Source: an uncultured Saprospiraceae bacterium (lineage in GTDB: Bacteria; Bacteroidota; Bacteroidia; Chitinophagales; Saprospiraceae). Taken from it: a DNA stretch of 36,350 nt. Shown here one piece after another: positions 17,251 to 26,021 of this stretch; position 1 is the first letter of the stretch, and each line of letters opens with the position of its first letter. The stretch spans positions 1 to 36,350 of the forward strand of contig CAJQQY010000346.1 in the NCBI GenBank assembly GCA_905480595.1, read 5' to 3'. The translations under genes and the position numbers were made by a program. The notes under the pieces were generated by a model. It was not told the DNA's origin. It did no database searches and was given only the letters and a program-made list of their open reading frames with translations.

Positions 17251-17913
17251 ATGTTTTCGTGTATGCTAATTGTTCTAGGTCTTGTGACAGTTAATGCGCA
17301 AGTAGATTCTGTTTTGATTTGTTATATAAAGTCTAATAATTCAAAATTTATAAATCCACATGCTGAAAATGGCTGGAACATTCATAGATATCAATGGACT
17401 ATTGAAGAGGATGGTTTTGTCCTTGAAGAGCGATTTAGTTTGAATGATGAACCTCGATCTATAAGACCTAATTTTACTTTTTTTAAAGTAAGACTTGAAT
17501 TTGGGAAAGATAATATGTTGGATTTTATTTATCATTTAGATAAAAATGGAAACTTAATTAACAATAACATGAAAGCTGCTATGGATAGAATAGTCTATGA
17601 TAATGAGGGTAATTTTTCAAGGTGGATGGTATTTGACAAGAATAAGAAACCAGCAGAAGGAAATGCACCTGAGTTTGCTATAGGGTAACACCTATATGAT
17701 CCACGAGGAAATAAAGTGGAATTGCGTGGATTTGATGAGGAAAGAATCAAGTCAATGTCAAACGGAGTTGCGAGAATATTAAAAACTCATGATCAATTTA
17801 ATAACAAGATAGAAGTTAGGGTCTTAGATATTAACGATCAATTGTTACAACATGTAAAAAGGGAATATTGCTCTGATGGAAAACATATTGTTCGTCATTT
17901 ATTTATTTATTAA
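17251..17913 (+). pseudogene. Small secreted protein gene interrupted by an in-frame stop
   Basis: The frame from 17251 has a signal-like start (MFSCMLIVLGLVTVNAQ) and runs to TAA at 17686-17688. The same frame then stays open to 17913 with sequence that continues the protein naturally (HLYDPRGNKVELRGFDEE). The second half has the YDxxGNKVE style of repeat seen in the first half (YDNEGNFSRW, LDKNGNLIN). A single base change therefore seems to have split one protein of about 220 residues. In front of the ATG, the codons ATA AAG AGA GCA ATC would give a proper positively charged signal start if ATA were ATG, which suggests the start was also lost. A sequencing error or read-through is the alternative. 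Function unknown. Confidence 0.6.
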
Positions 17914-17947
17914 AAAAACAAATAAAAAAATCGCTCAAAATCTAAAT

Positions 17948-19807
17948 ATGAAAATTAATAATTTAATCCTGATTTGCTTCTTATTATCTGTTAATAGTTC
18001 AAGTTATGGTCAAATCGTAGTAAAGGCCAATGGAGGGTATAACCTAATCGACCTTTATGATGGAGAGGTATTAACAAGACGAATTTACCCTTATATTGAT
18101 GAACCGAGTTCTGGATTTTATTTGACTTTCTTTGGTGATTATTTTGGATATATAGATGGATATGGAGCTATTCAAATTGGAAATAAATATGATTTGGCAT
18201 ATCCATTTTGCAACTCTTTTGCATTGGTTGGCAAGAACAAAAAATATTTCTATATCAATCAAGAGGGAGAAGAATTTGGGGAAATGAGTTGGCCTAGAGC
18301 TCCGACCATTTTTGAGGACTTTTTAATTCTTATTGATTCAACGTCCCAAGTAATACATAGAAGCGGGGATACTGTTTTTCAAACATCTAACGAACTCCTT
18401 TCCTCAAAACATAGTGGAATTTTTGAATGGAATAGAGATAGCTCTTGGGTGAAACAATATATAAAAGCATCAAAATATGGAGAAATACTTCACGTGAACA
18501 CCTTTAAAAATGTGGACACTATAGCTCACACCTGGCAAGGATATATATGTATTGAGTCAAATAAAACATTTTCCATATACAATAAGAGAGGACAATTGTT
18601 ATTTGATAATCTCCCCAGTCAAAGCTATTATCTACCTGTCAAAATTCTTTGGAACAAATACGTGTATTTACCCAGTCAACATAATAGCGTTCTGTTTGAA
18701 AATAAAATACACAATGAACAATTGTATTCTACTTCCGAGTTGTATTGTAAAGACGGCCGGAATAAATATGGCCCAGCTGTAATGGTTGGCGAAGGATTCG
18801 AGGAGGAAGATGTTGCTCTTTTACGAGGAACTGAAAAATGGGTGCTTTTTAATCCTGGAGAACAACAGAAAATAGATGGTTATAACCTATTTGATGAAGT
18901 TTTACCATCAGATGAAGATGATCTTTTATTAGTTCGAAAAAATCTTAATTGGTATGTTTATTCAAAACGAAAGGATTCATTAAGATCCCTTCCTTTTCGA
19001 TACATTCACCATCGTGGGCTTGTGAACGAACAATTTTTAGGAAGCAATGATCACCATGATTATGAAGAAAAGAATTGGAGTTTAAATTTACTGAGATACG
19101 ATTTTAGTAAATTGGAGATCAAACTATCTACTGCTGAAGTCTACCAATTTCCGAAAGAGTACTATAAATATAAACACCTAGAACATCCTCATATCTTTAA
19201 GGATACAGAAACGAATGACTTTCTATTTCTCTTGAAAGATGGGCTAAGAGTATTAGTCAATAAGGGCAAAGAAATTTATCAGGAGAAACAAAGTGGTAAC
19301 TACCATTTTGAATATCAAGACCTGTTTATGCCTGAATTTTGTTTATCTGAAACGGATGTTCAACCGATAGAAAGCAAAAAGGGAATCAGACGAAATTCAT
19401 TTGATCTATACATCTTTAAAGATAAACAAAATCTTGAAGTAGTATTGGCCAATATGTCAAAGCAGCCAGAAACTATAGAAAGTAGAGATGGAGAGATTGA
19501 AGTCTATTTAGAGTATGAGAAAACTCATGGTCAATGGCAACAATTTTCGAGGTATACTGGTCAATTTCGAAGTGATTATTATAAATCTACTTTAATACCT
19601 CCGGGTCACCAGATAGCAAAAAGTATTGTATTAGTCAAGGGACCTATAGGGCCAATCTTTAACGTAAGAGCTAAGCTGGTTAATAGAGGTAATAAAATTA
19701 TGTACTCCAATTCAATCAAGATAAGTTTATGTCCAGCCTTACTCTATGGAAATCCTTACTTTAGGAAATTTGGAGCAAAAAGTAAATTTCAACTATTTAA
19801 TCAGTAG
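17948..19807 (+). CDS. Secreted WG-repeat-like protein
   Basis: I chose the ATG at 17948 because it gives a clean signal peptide (MKINNLILICFLLSVNSSSYG), although the frame is open from 17876. The mature protein of about 600 residues has repeated short beta units of the type YFYINQEGEEF, WVLFNPGEQQKI and WYVYSKRKDSL, like WG/beta-propeller-like repeat proteins that are common in Bacteroidota. The last 150 residues change character and look like a beta-sandwich (VVLANMSKQPETIESRDGEIEVYLEYE). It overlaps no gene with this start, follows the broken gene by 34 bases and lies 82 bases before the peptidase gene, so the three may be co-transcribed. Function is unknown. Confidence 0.75.
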   Translation: MKINNLILICFLLSVNSSSYGQIVVKANGGYNLIDLYDGEVLTRRIYPYIDEPSSGFYLTFFGDYFGYIDGYGAIQIGNKYDLAYPFCNSFALVGKNKKYFYINQEGEEFGEMSWPRAPTIFEDFLILIDSTSQVIHRSGDTVFQTSNELLSSKHSGIFEWNRDSSWVKQYIKASKYGEILHVNTFKNVDTIAHTWQGYICIESNKTFSIYNKRGQLLFDNLPSQSYYLPVKILWNKYVYLPSQHNSVLFENKIHNEQLYSTSELYCKDGRNKYGPAVMVGEGFEEEDVALLRGTEKWVLFNPGEQQKIDGYNLFDEVLPSDEDDLLLVRKNLNWYVYSKRKDSLRSLPFRYIHHRGLVNEQFLGSNDHHDYEEKNWSLNLLRYDFSKLEIKLSTAEVYQFPKEYYKYKHLEHPHIFKDTETNDFLFLLKDGLRVLVNKGKEIYQEKQSGNYHFEYQDLFMPEFCLSETDVQPIESKKGIRRNSFDLYIFKDKQNLEVVLANMSKQPETIESRDGEIEVYLEYEKTHGQWQQFSRYTGQFRSDYYKSTLIPPGHQIAKSIVLVKGPIGPIFNVRAKLVNRGNKIMYSNSIKISLCPALLYGNPYFRKFGAKSKFQLFNQ

Positions 19808-19889
19808 GTAAGTGGAGAATTCTTTTTCCCCAAAAAATGAAACAGTTATGCATTGCAATAATATATTCTGGCTTACAAATAAGATAAGA

Positions 19890-21593
19890 ATGAAGAATAA
19901 ATTCTATTTACTTTTTTTTATTTCTATGGTATCATTCAATTCTTATTGTCAGGAGAGTAGTAGTTTGAAATCTCTAAATTATACATTTGAACTTAGTGAG
20001 GATAAGAATAAAATTAATGTCACTTTAATTTACCAAAATAGAAAACGAGAAGACTCTACTAAATTTAAGATACCCACAAACTTTAACAGAAATACATTGG
20101 ACACTTTAGTGATAGCAAGGGACATTTCACTAAATTCTAAGGGTGAGTTGAAAAAGGAAGATTTTGAAACTTACTTCTATTCTGGAGGAAAAAATTCTAT
20201 CGAGATCAGTTATACAATTCCTTATTTTTCAGAAAATAATCAATACTTAACTTGTAAGGATAATGATTACTTTTTACCAGTTGTGAACAATGACTTTTTT
20301 CATTTCTATGCAGATAAATCATTAATCCTTCCTAATTCTGAAAACGAAAACAATGAGTTATTTGAAGTAAATGTAGCTTGGCTCAACTTTCCTGAAGAGT
20401 GGAAAATAGCAAATGATTTTGGTATCCTAAAAAGGAATTTTGGTAAAAATGAACAGAAGTTAAAAGATATCACGATTGGTGATCTTGGACAGATTCTATT
20501 TTTCGGTGGAAATTATAGAAAGACAATTTTTAATGTTCAAGGAATTAACTTCCATACTTTTATACAGGGAAAATATAACTTTTCCGATAGTGAAGTAATT
20601 CTTCTTTTAAAGAGGGTTGCTGAGTCAAATATGGATTTGTGGAAAAAATTTTACCATGAGAGTGATTATGTGATAAGCCTTACTCAAAAAGGAAATGATT
20701 GTGGGAAGATAGGAGGAAGAAACATGTATAATTCATTTGCAATTTACATGTCTGGTAATTTTTCGAAAGAACAACTTCCATTGATTTTTACCAAGGCATT
20801 TACTCATGAATTTACACATACGTGGATAGGAGCTAACTTGATCAGTAATAATAAAGATTGGGAAAAAATGCGATGGTTTGTTGAAGGATTTTGTGAATAT
20901 TATGCAATACTAATAAATGTTAAAGCTGGGATTCTTCCAAGTAGTAAATTTAAAGTGCTCATCAATGAAAATTATCTAAAATACAGGACATCTCCCTACG
21001 TGAATTCTTCTCTTGATTATTATGCTGAAAATTATATGTACAGCAATAGTTTGGAAAAAATCGCTTATACCAAAGGAGCTTCATTTGCCTTTTTTCTTGA
21101 TGGTTACATAAGAAATAAGTCAAACTCCAAATACAACGCCACCGATCTTATGGTTGCTCTACTAAACTCTCAAAAGCAAATTAATGGCGAGTTGGATATA
21201 GAGTTATTGAGTAAAATAGCTCAAGATTCGATAGGTGTTGATATCTCTGAATTATTGGAAAAATTCATAAACCAAGGTGAGGTTTTTTTCTTAGAGTCTT
21301 CATTAATTGATACCTATTATACTAAAACCTTTCCTACTCTTGACTATGGTTTCGACTTTATAAAAAGTGCTAACCTAGAAATAATTTATGGAGTAAAGAA
21401 AAGTAGCAATGCATATATTAATGGGTTAAGAAATGGTCAAAAACTTATCTCAATAAAAGGTATATCAAATAAACCATCTGAGCCAATTAAATTAGAAGTA
21501 GAGAGTAATGAAAAAATAATAACAATAGAATATTTACCCAAGGGTGAAGATTTAAAACTAACTTTTATTAAAAATCTTTTGTCAATTGAGTAG
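19890..21593 (+). CDS. Secreted M61-like zinc metallopeptidase with C-terminal PDZ-like domain
   Basis: The ATG at 19890 gives a signal peptide (MKNKFYLLFFISMVSFNSYCQ); an upstream ATG at 19812 would add 26 residues without signal character. With the chosen start the protein has 567 residues. The zinc site HEFTH is at residues 306-310, and WFVEGFCEYYA follows, with Glu332 as the likely third ligand, as in M1/M61 peptidases. The N-terminal beta domain (about 25-260) matches the layout of glycyl aminopeptidase-like proteins, and the C-terminal 80 residues (NAYINGLRNGQKLISIKGI) look like a PDZ domain. The substrate is unknown. It is the last gene of the plus-strand group. Confidence 0.82.
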   Translation: MKNKFYLLFFISMVSFNSYCQESSSLKSLNYTFELSEDKNKINVTLIYQNRKREDSTKFKIPTNFNRNTLDTLVIARDISLNSKGELKKEDFETYFYSGGKNSIEISYTIPYFSENNQYLTCKDNDYFLPVVNNDFFHFYADKSLILPNSENENNELFEVNVAWLNFPEEWKIANDFGILKRNFGKNEQKLKDITIGDLGQILFFGGNYRKTIFNVQGINFHTFIQGKYNFSDSEVILLLKRVAESNMDLWKKFYHESDYVISLTQKGNDCGKIGGRNMYNSFAIYMSGNFSKEQLPLIFTKAFTHEFTHTWIGANLISNNKDWEKMRWFVEGFCEYYAILINVKAGILPSSKFKVLINENYLKYRTSPYVNSSLDYYAENYMYSNSLEKIAYTKGASFAFFLDGYIRNKSNSKYNATDLMVALLNSQKQINGELDIELLSKIAQDSIGVDISELLEKFINQGEVFFLESSLIDTYYTKTFPTLDYGFDFIKSANLEIIYGVKKSSNAYINGLRNGQKLISIKGISNKPSEPIKLEVESNEKIITIEYLPKGEDLKLTFIKNLLSIE

Positions 21594-21687
21594 AAGGAGA
21601 ATTCTGTGGATTTTCCCATTGACTCAATGTATAATAATATCGATTGATTAAATGTGCTGGAACGCCTGTATTTGCTGGGTTTTTCAT
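21568..21687 (-). CDS. Possible 39-residue small ORF
   Basis: The minus-strand frame MKNPANTGVPAHLINRYYYT runs on for 39 residues and overlaps the end of the peptidase gene by 26 bases. Its composition looks protein-like (aromatic and Pro residues), but I cannot name a family and saw no promoter. It may be a remnant of a longer gene. Confidence 0.22.
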   Translation of the reverse strand: MKNPANTGVPAHLINRYYYTLSQWENPQNSPSTQLTKDF

Positions 21688-21697
21688 GATAATGGGC

Positions 21698-21727
21698 AAA
21701 AAAAAAGCCCAACATTACTGTTGAGCT
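21698..21727 (-). terminator. Terminator of the tRNA-Asp gene
   Basis: Reading the minus strand, AGCTCAACA, loop GTAA, TGTTGGGCT forms a 9-bp stem with one G-T pair, followed by a run of T. It starts 3 bases past the 3' end of the tRNA. Confidence 0.85.
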
Positions 21728-21730
21728 TTG

Positions 21731-21804
21731 CGGTCTGGACGGGACTCGAACCCGCGACCCCCTGCGTGACAGGCAGGTATTCTAACCAACTGAACTACCA
21801 GACC
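21731..21804 (-). tRNA. tRNA-Asp (anticodon GTC)
   Basis: The 74-base gene has a 7-bp acceptor stem (GGTCTGG with CCAGACC), a D arm with GTTGG, an anticodon stem CCTGC with GCAGG around the loop CTGTCAC, and the T arm GGGTTCGAGTCCC. The discriminator base is G, as expected for Asp. CCA is not encoded. Confidence 0.96.
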
Positions 21805-21842
21805 ATAAAATATTAAATAACCCATTTGTTATTTAGCGGTTG

Positions 21843-21873
21843 CAAATGTATAATTCCTTTTTTAATTATGCAA
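21843..21873 (-). promoter_or_regulatory. Bacteroidota-type promoter of tRNA-Asp
   Basis: On the minus strand a TTG (at 21873-21871) is followed after 20 bases by TACATTTG (21850-21843), matching the TAnnTTTG -7 box with a TTG -33 element. Transcription would begin about 30 bases before the tRNA. Confidence 0.7.
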
Positions 21874-21933
21874 TACCTTGTGTGTTTTTTTAAAAAAAAA
21901 ATTCAAATCCTACCTTCTAATCGGTCATATTAC

Positions 21934-21941
21934 TAATTTTG
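21934..21941 (+). promoter_or_regulatory. Candidate -7 box for accA
   Basis: TAATTTTG matches TAnnTTTG and lies about 85 bases before the accA start. No clear TTG -33 element is seen, so this is a weak call. Confidence 0.4.
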
Positions 21942-22025
21942 TGACCCTTGGTTAATTTTTATTGAAACAGAGCACCTGACTATTTAGCTATTTTGCTATG
22001 TTTTTAACCCAAAAAAAGAATAATT

Positions 22026-23006
22026 ATGGTTTTTTTAGAATTTGAAAAACCGTTAGAAAGTCTCTACGAGCAACTCGATAACCTGAAAGAGGTTGGCGAA
22101 AAAGGAGACATTGACGTATCTGATAAGATTAAAGAGTTAGAGAATAAGATTAAAAGTGAGAGAAAAGGCATTTATAGTAATTTGACTGGTTGGCAAAAAG
22201 TTCAACTTTCACGCCATCCTGAACGTCCTTATTCGCTATTTTATATCCGTGAAATGTTTAAAAAATTTACGGAGCTCCATGGTGATAGATATTTTAAAGA
22301 TGATAAAGCAATTGTAGGTGGCTTGGCTAATTTGGATGGACAAACAGTTGTTGTTATTGGACATCAGAAAGGGGTAAATACCAAAATGAGACAATATCGA
22401 AATTTTGGTATGGCTAATCCTGAAGGATATCGAAAAGCACTACGACTCATGAAGATGGCAGAACGCTTTGATTATCCTGTAATTTGCCTCATAGATACTC
22501 CAGGAGCGTTTCCTGGATTAGAAGCAGAGGAAAGAGGTCAAGCTGAAGCAATTGCTCGCAATTTATTTGAAATGGCTCGATTACGAGTGCCTATCGTTTG
22601 TGCCGTAATTGGAGAAGGTGCATCAGGTGGAGCAATTGGAATTGGTTTGGGCGATCGAGTATTTATGTTGGAAAATACATGGTATTCCGTGATCTCTCCT
22701 GAATCTTGTTCTTCAATTCTGTGGAGAAGTTGGGATTACAAAGAACAAGCAGCGGAAGCCCTTAAATTGACGGCCGATCATATGCTTGAGTTTAAGTTAA
22801 TTGATGGCATTATAAAAGAACCTCTTGGAGGTGCACATAATTCTCCTGAAGAGATGGCAAAAACATTAAAGAAGCATTTGAAAAAAGAAGTGGCAGAATT
22901 AATGGAAATGACTCCCGAAAAGCGCATCAAATTACGCATAGAGAAATACAGTAGAATGGGAGAATACGATACAGTAAAGCAAAAAACAACTGCTAAAGCA
23001 AAATAG
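22026..23006 (+). CDS. accA: Acetyl-CoA carboxylase carboxyltransferase subunit alpha
   Basis: AccA joins AccD to move the carboxyl group from biotin-BCCP to acetyl-CoA, the first step of fatty acid synthesis. The 326-residue protein has the family length and its landmarks: [10 protein letters not shown] near residue 65, [18 protein letters not shown] at about 84-101, DTPGAFPG at 157-164, [12 protein letters not shown] at 196-207, and [11 protein letters not shown] at 223-233, which builds the oxyanion and CoA site. The start ATG at 22026 matches the usual N-terminus. It stands alone on the plus strand with its own promoter-like box and a structured 3' region. Confidence 0.97.
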   Translation: MVFLEFEKPLESLYEQLDNLKEVGEKGDIDVSDKIKELENKIKSERKGIYSNLTGWQKVQLSRHPERPYSLFYIREMFKKFTELHGDRYFKDDKAIVGGLANLDGQTVVVIGHQKGVNTKMRQYRNFGMANPEGYRKALRLMKMAERFDYPVICLIDTPGAFPGLEAEERGQAEAIARNLFEMARLRVPIVCAVIGEGASGGAIGIGLGDRVFMLENTWYSVISPESCSSILWRSWDYKEQAAEALKLTADHMLEFKLIDGIIKEPLGGAHNSPEEMAKTLKKHLKKEVAELMEMTPEKRIKLRIEKYSRMGEYDTVKQKTTAKAK

Positions 23007-23059
23007 AATCTTTTATACACAACCTAAAATAAACGGAAACTACTTTTAATCATTTTATG

Positions 23060-23111
23060 ACAATACATCTACAACTAATTGAATCATTCAATCGTTTTGT
23101 AAATGTATTGT
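23060..23111 (+). terminator. Nested hairpin after accA
   Basis: An outer 9-bp stem (ACAATACAT at 23060-23068 with ATGTATTGT at 23103-23111) encloses an inner stem (ATTGAA, TCA, TTCAAT at 23078-23092), followed by TTTAAAA. It probably ends accA transcription, although the large loop makes it atypical. Confidence 0.45.
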
Positions 23112-23162
23112 TTTAAAAATGGGTACTAAATCCTAATTTCCTGTTAACTAAATTAAAGCACT

Positions 23163-23714
23163 ATGAGTATTATTTCAAAAATTAGATCTTACTTTTTTGA
23201 AGCTCATTTAAACCAAAAACTCTCCGAAATAAAAATAAATAGAACCTCTGTCGAATTTGAGATTGCAGAATCTATAGGGATTTTGTTTGATGCAACAGAT
23301 CCTTCAAGCCGAAATAAGGTGATGGCATATGCTCAAAATTTGATTAAAAATGGTAAAAAAGTAAATCTTTTAGGTTTTGTAAAAAACAAACAAAAAAATC
23401 TAAGCTTTTCTTTTAAATATTTCACATTGAATGAAATCAGCTGGAAGATGATTCCTGAAAGTGCTGAGATCAATCAGTTTATGAATAAAAAATTTGACAT
23501 CCTGATTAATCTTTTTCTAGAAAAAAATAAATCACTCGAATATATTTCAGCTTTGTCAAAAGCAAATTTACGCGTTGGCCCATTTTCCGATAATCCTAAT
23601 TGCTTCGATTTAATGATCGATATCCCTGATAATAAAGGCATCGATCATTTAATCAAACAAGTTGATTTTTTCTTAAATAGAATAAATAGTCCAGTTTATG
23701 AAACCGCAGTTTAG
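23163..23714 (+). CDS. DUF6913-like conserved hypothetical protein
   Basis: This 183-residue soluble protein has no signal peptide. It carries SIGILFDATDPSSRNKVMAY at about 37-56, VNLLGFVKN at about 70-78, FDILINLFLEKN at about 110-121 and NLRVGPFSDNPNCFDLMID at about 134-152. I recognise this as the Bacteroidota family annotated DUF6913, usually next to dapA. Its end overlaps the dapA start by 17 bases, which indicates translational coupling. The function is not known to me; the gene order suggests a link to cell-wall or lysine metabolism, but that is only association. Confidence 0.75.
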   Translation: MSIISKIRSYFFEAHLNQKLSEIKINRTSVEFEIAESIGILFDATDPSSRNKVMAYAQNLIKNGKKVNLLGFVKNKQKNLSFSFKYFTLNEISWKMIPESAEINQFMNKKFDILINLFLEKNKSLEYISALSKANLRVGPFSDNPNCFDLMIDIPDNKGIDHLIKQVDFFLNRINSPVYETAV

Positions 23715-24627
23715 AGGTACAGGTGTTGCAGTTATTACTCCATTTTTATCCGATGGAAATGTTGATTTTGATGCTCTCGAGAAAATTTTAGAATATCAAA
23801 TTGAAGGCGGTGTAGACTATATCGTTTCGCTTGGAACGACAGGTGAAGCTATTACGTTAAGTTCGGATGAATGCCTTTCTGTTTTAAATTTTACAAAAAA
23901 AATAGTGCAAGAACGAGTACCTATTGTCGCTGGACTTTTTGGAAGAAATGATACACGTGCTCTTGTCGAAAGAATTAAATCTTTTGACTTTGATGGTATT
24001 GCTGGAATTCTTTCAAGTAGCCCCGCTTACAACAAACCAACTCAAGAAGGAATTTTTCAACACTATATGGAAATTGCTAAAGTTTCTCCAGTTCCAATTA
24101 TCATTTATAATGTGCCTGGACGAACATCATCTAATGTTGATGCTGAGACAATAGTTCGGTTAGCTAATGCTAGTGAAAAATTTGCCGCCGTCAAAGATGC
24201 TTCAGGTGATTTAGTTCAAGGAATGAAAACGATTAAAAACAAACCTGCTCATTTTTCAGTTCTTTCTGGCGATGATCCAACTTGTTTGCCTTTGCTTGCT
24301 TGCGGTGGTGATAGAGTTATCTCTGTGATTGCTAATGCTTTTCCACGAGAGTTTTCAACGATGGTAAATTCAGGTTTGGAGGGAGATTTAAAAACCGCAA
24401 ATTTCATCAACGAAGCACTTTTAGATATTCATCAATGGTTATATTGCGAAGGAAATCCTGTAGGGATAAAAGGTGCAATGGAGTTACTAAATTTCTGCCA
24501 ACGAGATCTTCGATTACCTTTAGTAAAACTTTCAGATGCTAATTTGGAAAACCTGAAATTAGAAATGGATCGAGCAAAAAAAATATTAAAAAAAACTTTA
24601 GTTGATGTGAGAAATGAGCTAGTCTAA
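23698..24627 (+). CDS. dapA: 4-hydroxy-tetrahydrodipicolinate synthase
   Basis: DapA condenses pyruvate with aspartate semialdehyde at the start of the diaminopimelate and lysine branch. The 309-residue TIM-barrel protein shows SLGTTGE at 44-50 (Thr47, Thr48), Tyr111 in PAYNKP, Tyr137 in YNVPGRT, and the Schiff-base Lys166 in AAVKDASGD. All catalytic residues are present. The start at 23698 lies inside the end of the preceding gene, so the pair forms a short operon. It is followed by a strong bidirectional hairpin. Confidence 0.97.
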   Translation: MKPQFRGTGVAVITPFLSDGNVDFDALEKILEYQIEGGVDYIVSLGTTGEAITLSSDECLSVLNFTKKIVQERVPIVAGLFGRNDTRALVERIKSFDFDGIAGILSSSPAYNKPTQEGIFQHYMEIAKVSPVPIIIYNVPGRTSSNVDAETIVRLANASEKFAAVKDASGDLVQGMKTIKNKPAHFSVLSGDDPTCLPLLACGGDRVISVIANAFPREFSTMVNSGLEGDLKTANFINEALLDIHQWLYCEGNPVGIKGAMELLNFCQRDLRLPLVKLSDANLENLKLEMDRAKKILKKTLVDVRNELV

Positions 24628-24643
24628 ATTTTTTCTCAAAAAA

Positions 24644-24682
24644 AATAAACCCGAATTTTCAAATTGAAGATTCGAGTTTATT
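24644..24682. terminator. Bidirectional terminator between dapA and the convergent hydrolase gene
   Basis: Arms AATAAACCCGAAT (24644-24656) and ATTCGAGTTTATT (24670-24682) pair with one mismatch, flanked by an A-run on the left and a T-run on the right, so it can end transcription from both sides. Confidence 0.85.
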
Positions 24683-24709
24683 TTTTCCAAAACAGTTTAA
24701 TTAAATATT

Positions 24710-25933
24710 TTATCTCCCCATCGTCCGCTCATAAAGTGCTTTAAAAATCCCATCACCTCGATCTCGATCTCCTTCATGCGCTTCTAACTTTCCATCTTTT
24801 TCTTCTAATATAAATCTAAAAACAAACTCATCTTCTTTTGGTGTTTCGGTATCTGTAAATGTTCCAAAACGCAAATCATTGAGTTGTAATTTTCCATCCT
24901 TCCTTTTCAAAATAGAGTAGTAATTATTGGAAAACCATTTTAAAGTTTTGATTGATTTTTCATTTTCATATTGCTCAATCCACTCATGATTTTTTGGTAA
25001 AACTTTAAACTTGGGTATCAATGGATCCTTATCAAATTTAGAATAAGTGGCTTGATAATAAGCATCCTTTCCTTCAGCAGTCCCACTCCAGAGGAAATTA
25101 CTAAACAAGGCTGGACTTGTCATATATCGTTGATATTCAATACCTTGTGCTTGCATTGATTGTTCAAAAACTTGATTTACTTGATGCTTATTGTAAACTG
25201 TCCACATCAAATAAACACAACTCCAACCGATCCCTAACCATAATAAAAGCTTCCTCCAAAAAGTATTTTTCAAAAATAATCTCGCTCCTATCAAACAAAG
25301 TAAAAATGGCAATGTATAAAATAAATCAGCTACCGCCACATTATTAAACCCTACTCGATAATCTGAAAATGGTTGGAAAAGTTGTGTCCCATAAGTGGTA
25401 CAACAATCTAAAAGAGGATGGGTAAAAATAGACCAAAAGAAAACCCAAGCAAAGTCTTGCCAAGTGGCATCTACCTTATTTAATTCTCTTTTGAAAAATC
25501 TTTTATAAAAGAAAACACCTAACAATACTCCGACCAAACCCGTCCCTCCAAGAACTCCAAAATTTATATTTTCTCCCCCTAATGCATAAGCAACATAATT
25601 CACCGCAAATCCAACTAGAGCAAAAACTAGTAAACTTCCAATGAATGACACATACTTCCTATTCGGATTTTTGTAATGCCAATTCACAATCGCTGCCAAC
25701 AAAAAAGGCATCGTACATGCAAAAAATATAGAGTGTGTAATATGTCGATGAAAAGCCAATGCCCACATCTCATCTACAAATCCTAGCTTCTCTAAAGTTG
25801 ATCCAATGAGTACATCAAAGTCTGGAATCGTACCTCCGACTGCACCCCAAAACATCGCCTTGTTCCCTAGCTTTTTTCCCTTTGCAGCTTCGCCTGTCGC
25901 AGCTCCTAAAATAACTTGTGTAAGTGAATCCAT
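24710..25933 (-). CDS. YdjM-like membrane-bound metal-dependent hydrolase
   Basis: The 407-residue protein begins MDSLTQVILGAATGEAA and has the family's metal-site motifs: PDFD at 37-40 and HRHITHS at 62-68. The first half has several hydrophobic segments (about 65-85, 95-115, 120-145 and further on to about 245), then a soluble tail with charged sequence. This matches the inner-membrane DUF457/YdjM group. The physiological substrate is not established. It is convergent with dapA and may share a transcript with the reductase gene upstream. Confidence 0.85.
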   Translation of the reverse strand: MDSLTQVILGAATGEAAKGKKLGNKAMFWGAVGGTIPDFDVLIGSTLEKLGFVDEMWALAFHRHITHSIFFACTMPFLLAAIVNWHYKNPNRKYVSFIGSLLVFALVGFAVNYVAYALGGENINFGVLGGTGLVGVLLGVFFYKRFFKRELNKVDATWQDFAWVFFWSIFTHPLLDCCTTYGTQLFQPFSDYRVGFNNVAVADLFYTLPFLLCLIGARLFLKNTFWRKLLLWLGIGWSCVYLMWTVYNKHQVNQVFEQSMQAQGIEYQRYMTSPALFSNFLWSGTAEGKDAYYQATYSKFDKDPLIPKFKVLPKNHEWIEQYENEKSIKTLKWFSNNYYSILKRKDGKLQLNDLRFGTFTDTETPKEDEFVFRFILEEKDGKLEAHEGDRDRGDGIFKALYERTMGR

Positions 25934-26021
25934 TTATTTTTTAATAGTCTTAATGATGATTAGATTTGGGAATTGATTTTTTTAACAATGGTAAAACTTG
26001 GTTTTTGGCGAAAGGTTTAGA

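Noticed and set aside
21731..21804. tRNA-Asp as attachment site of an element
   Set aside because: I found no second copy of its 3' end in the window, so the link to the recombinase fragment is unproven.
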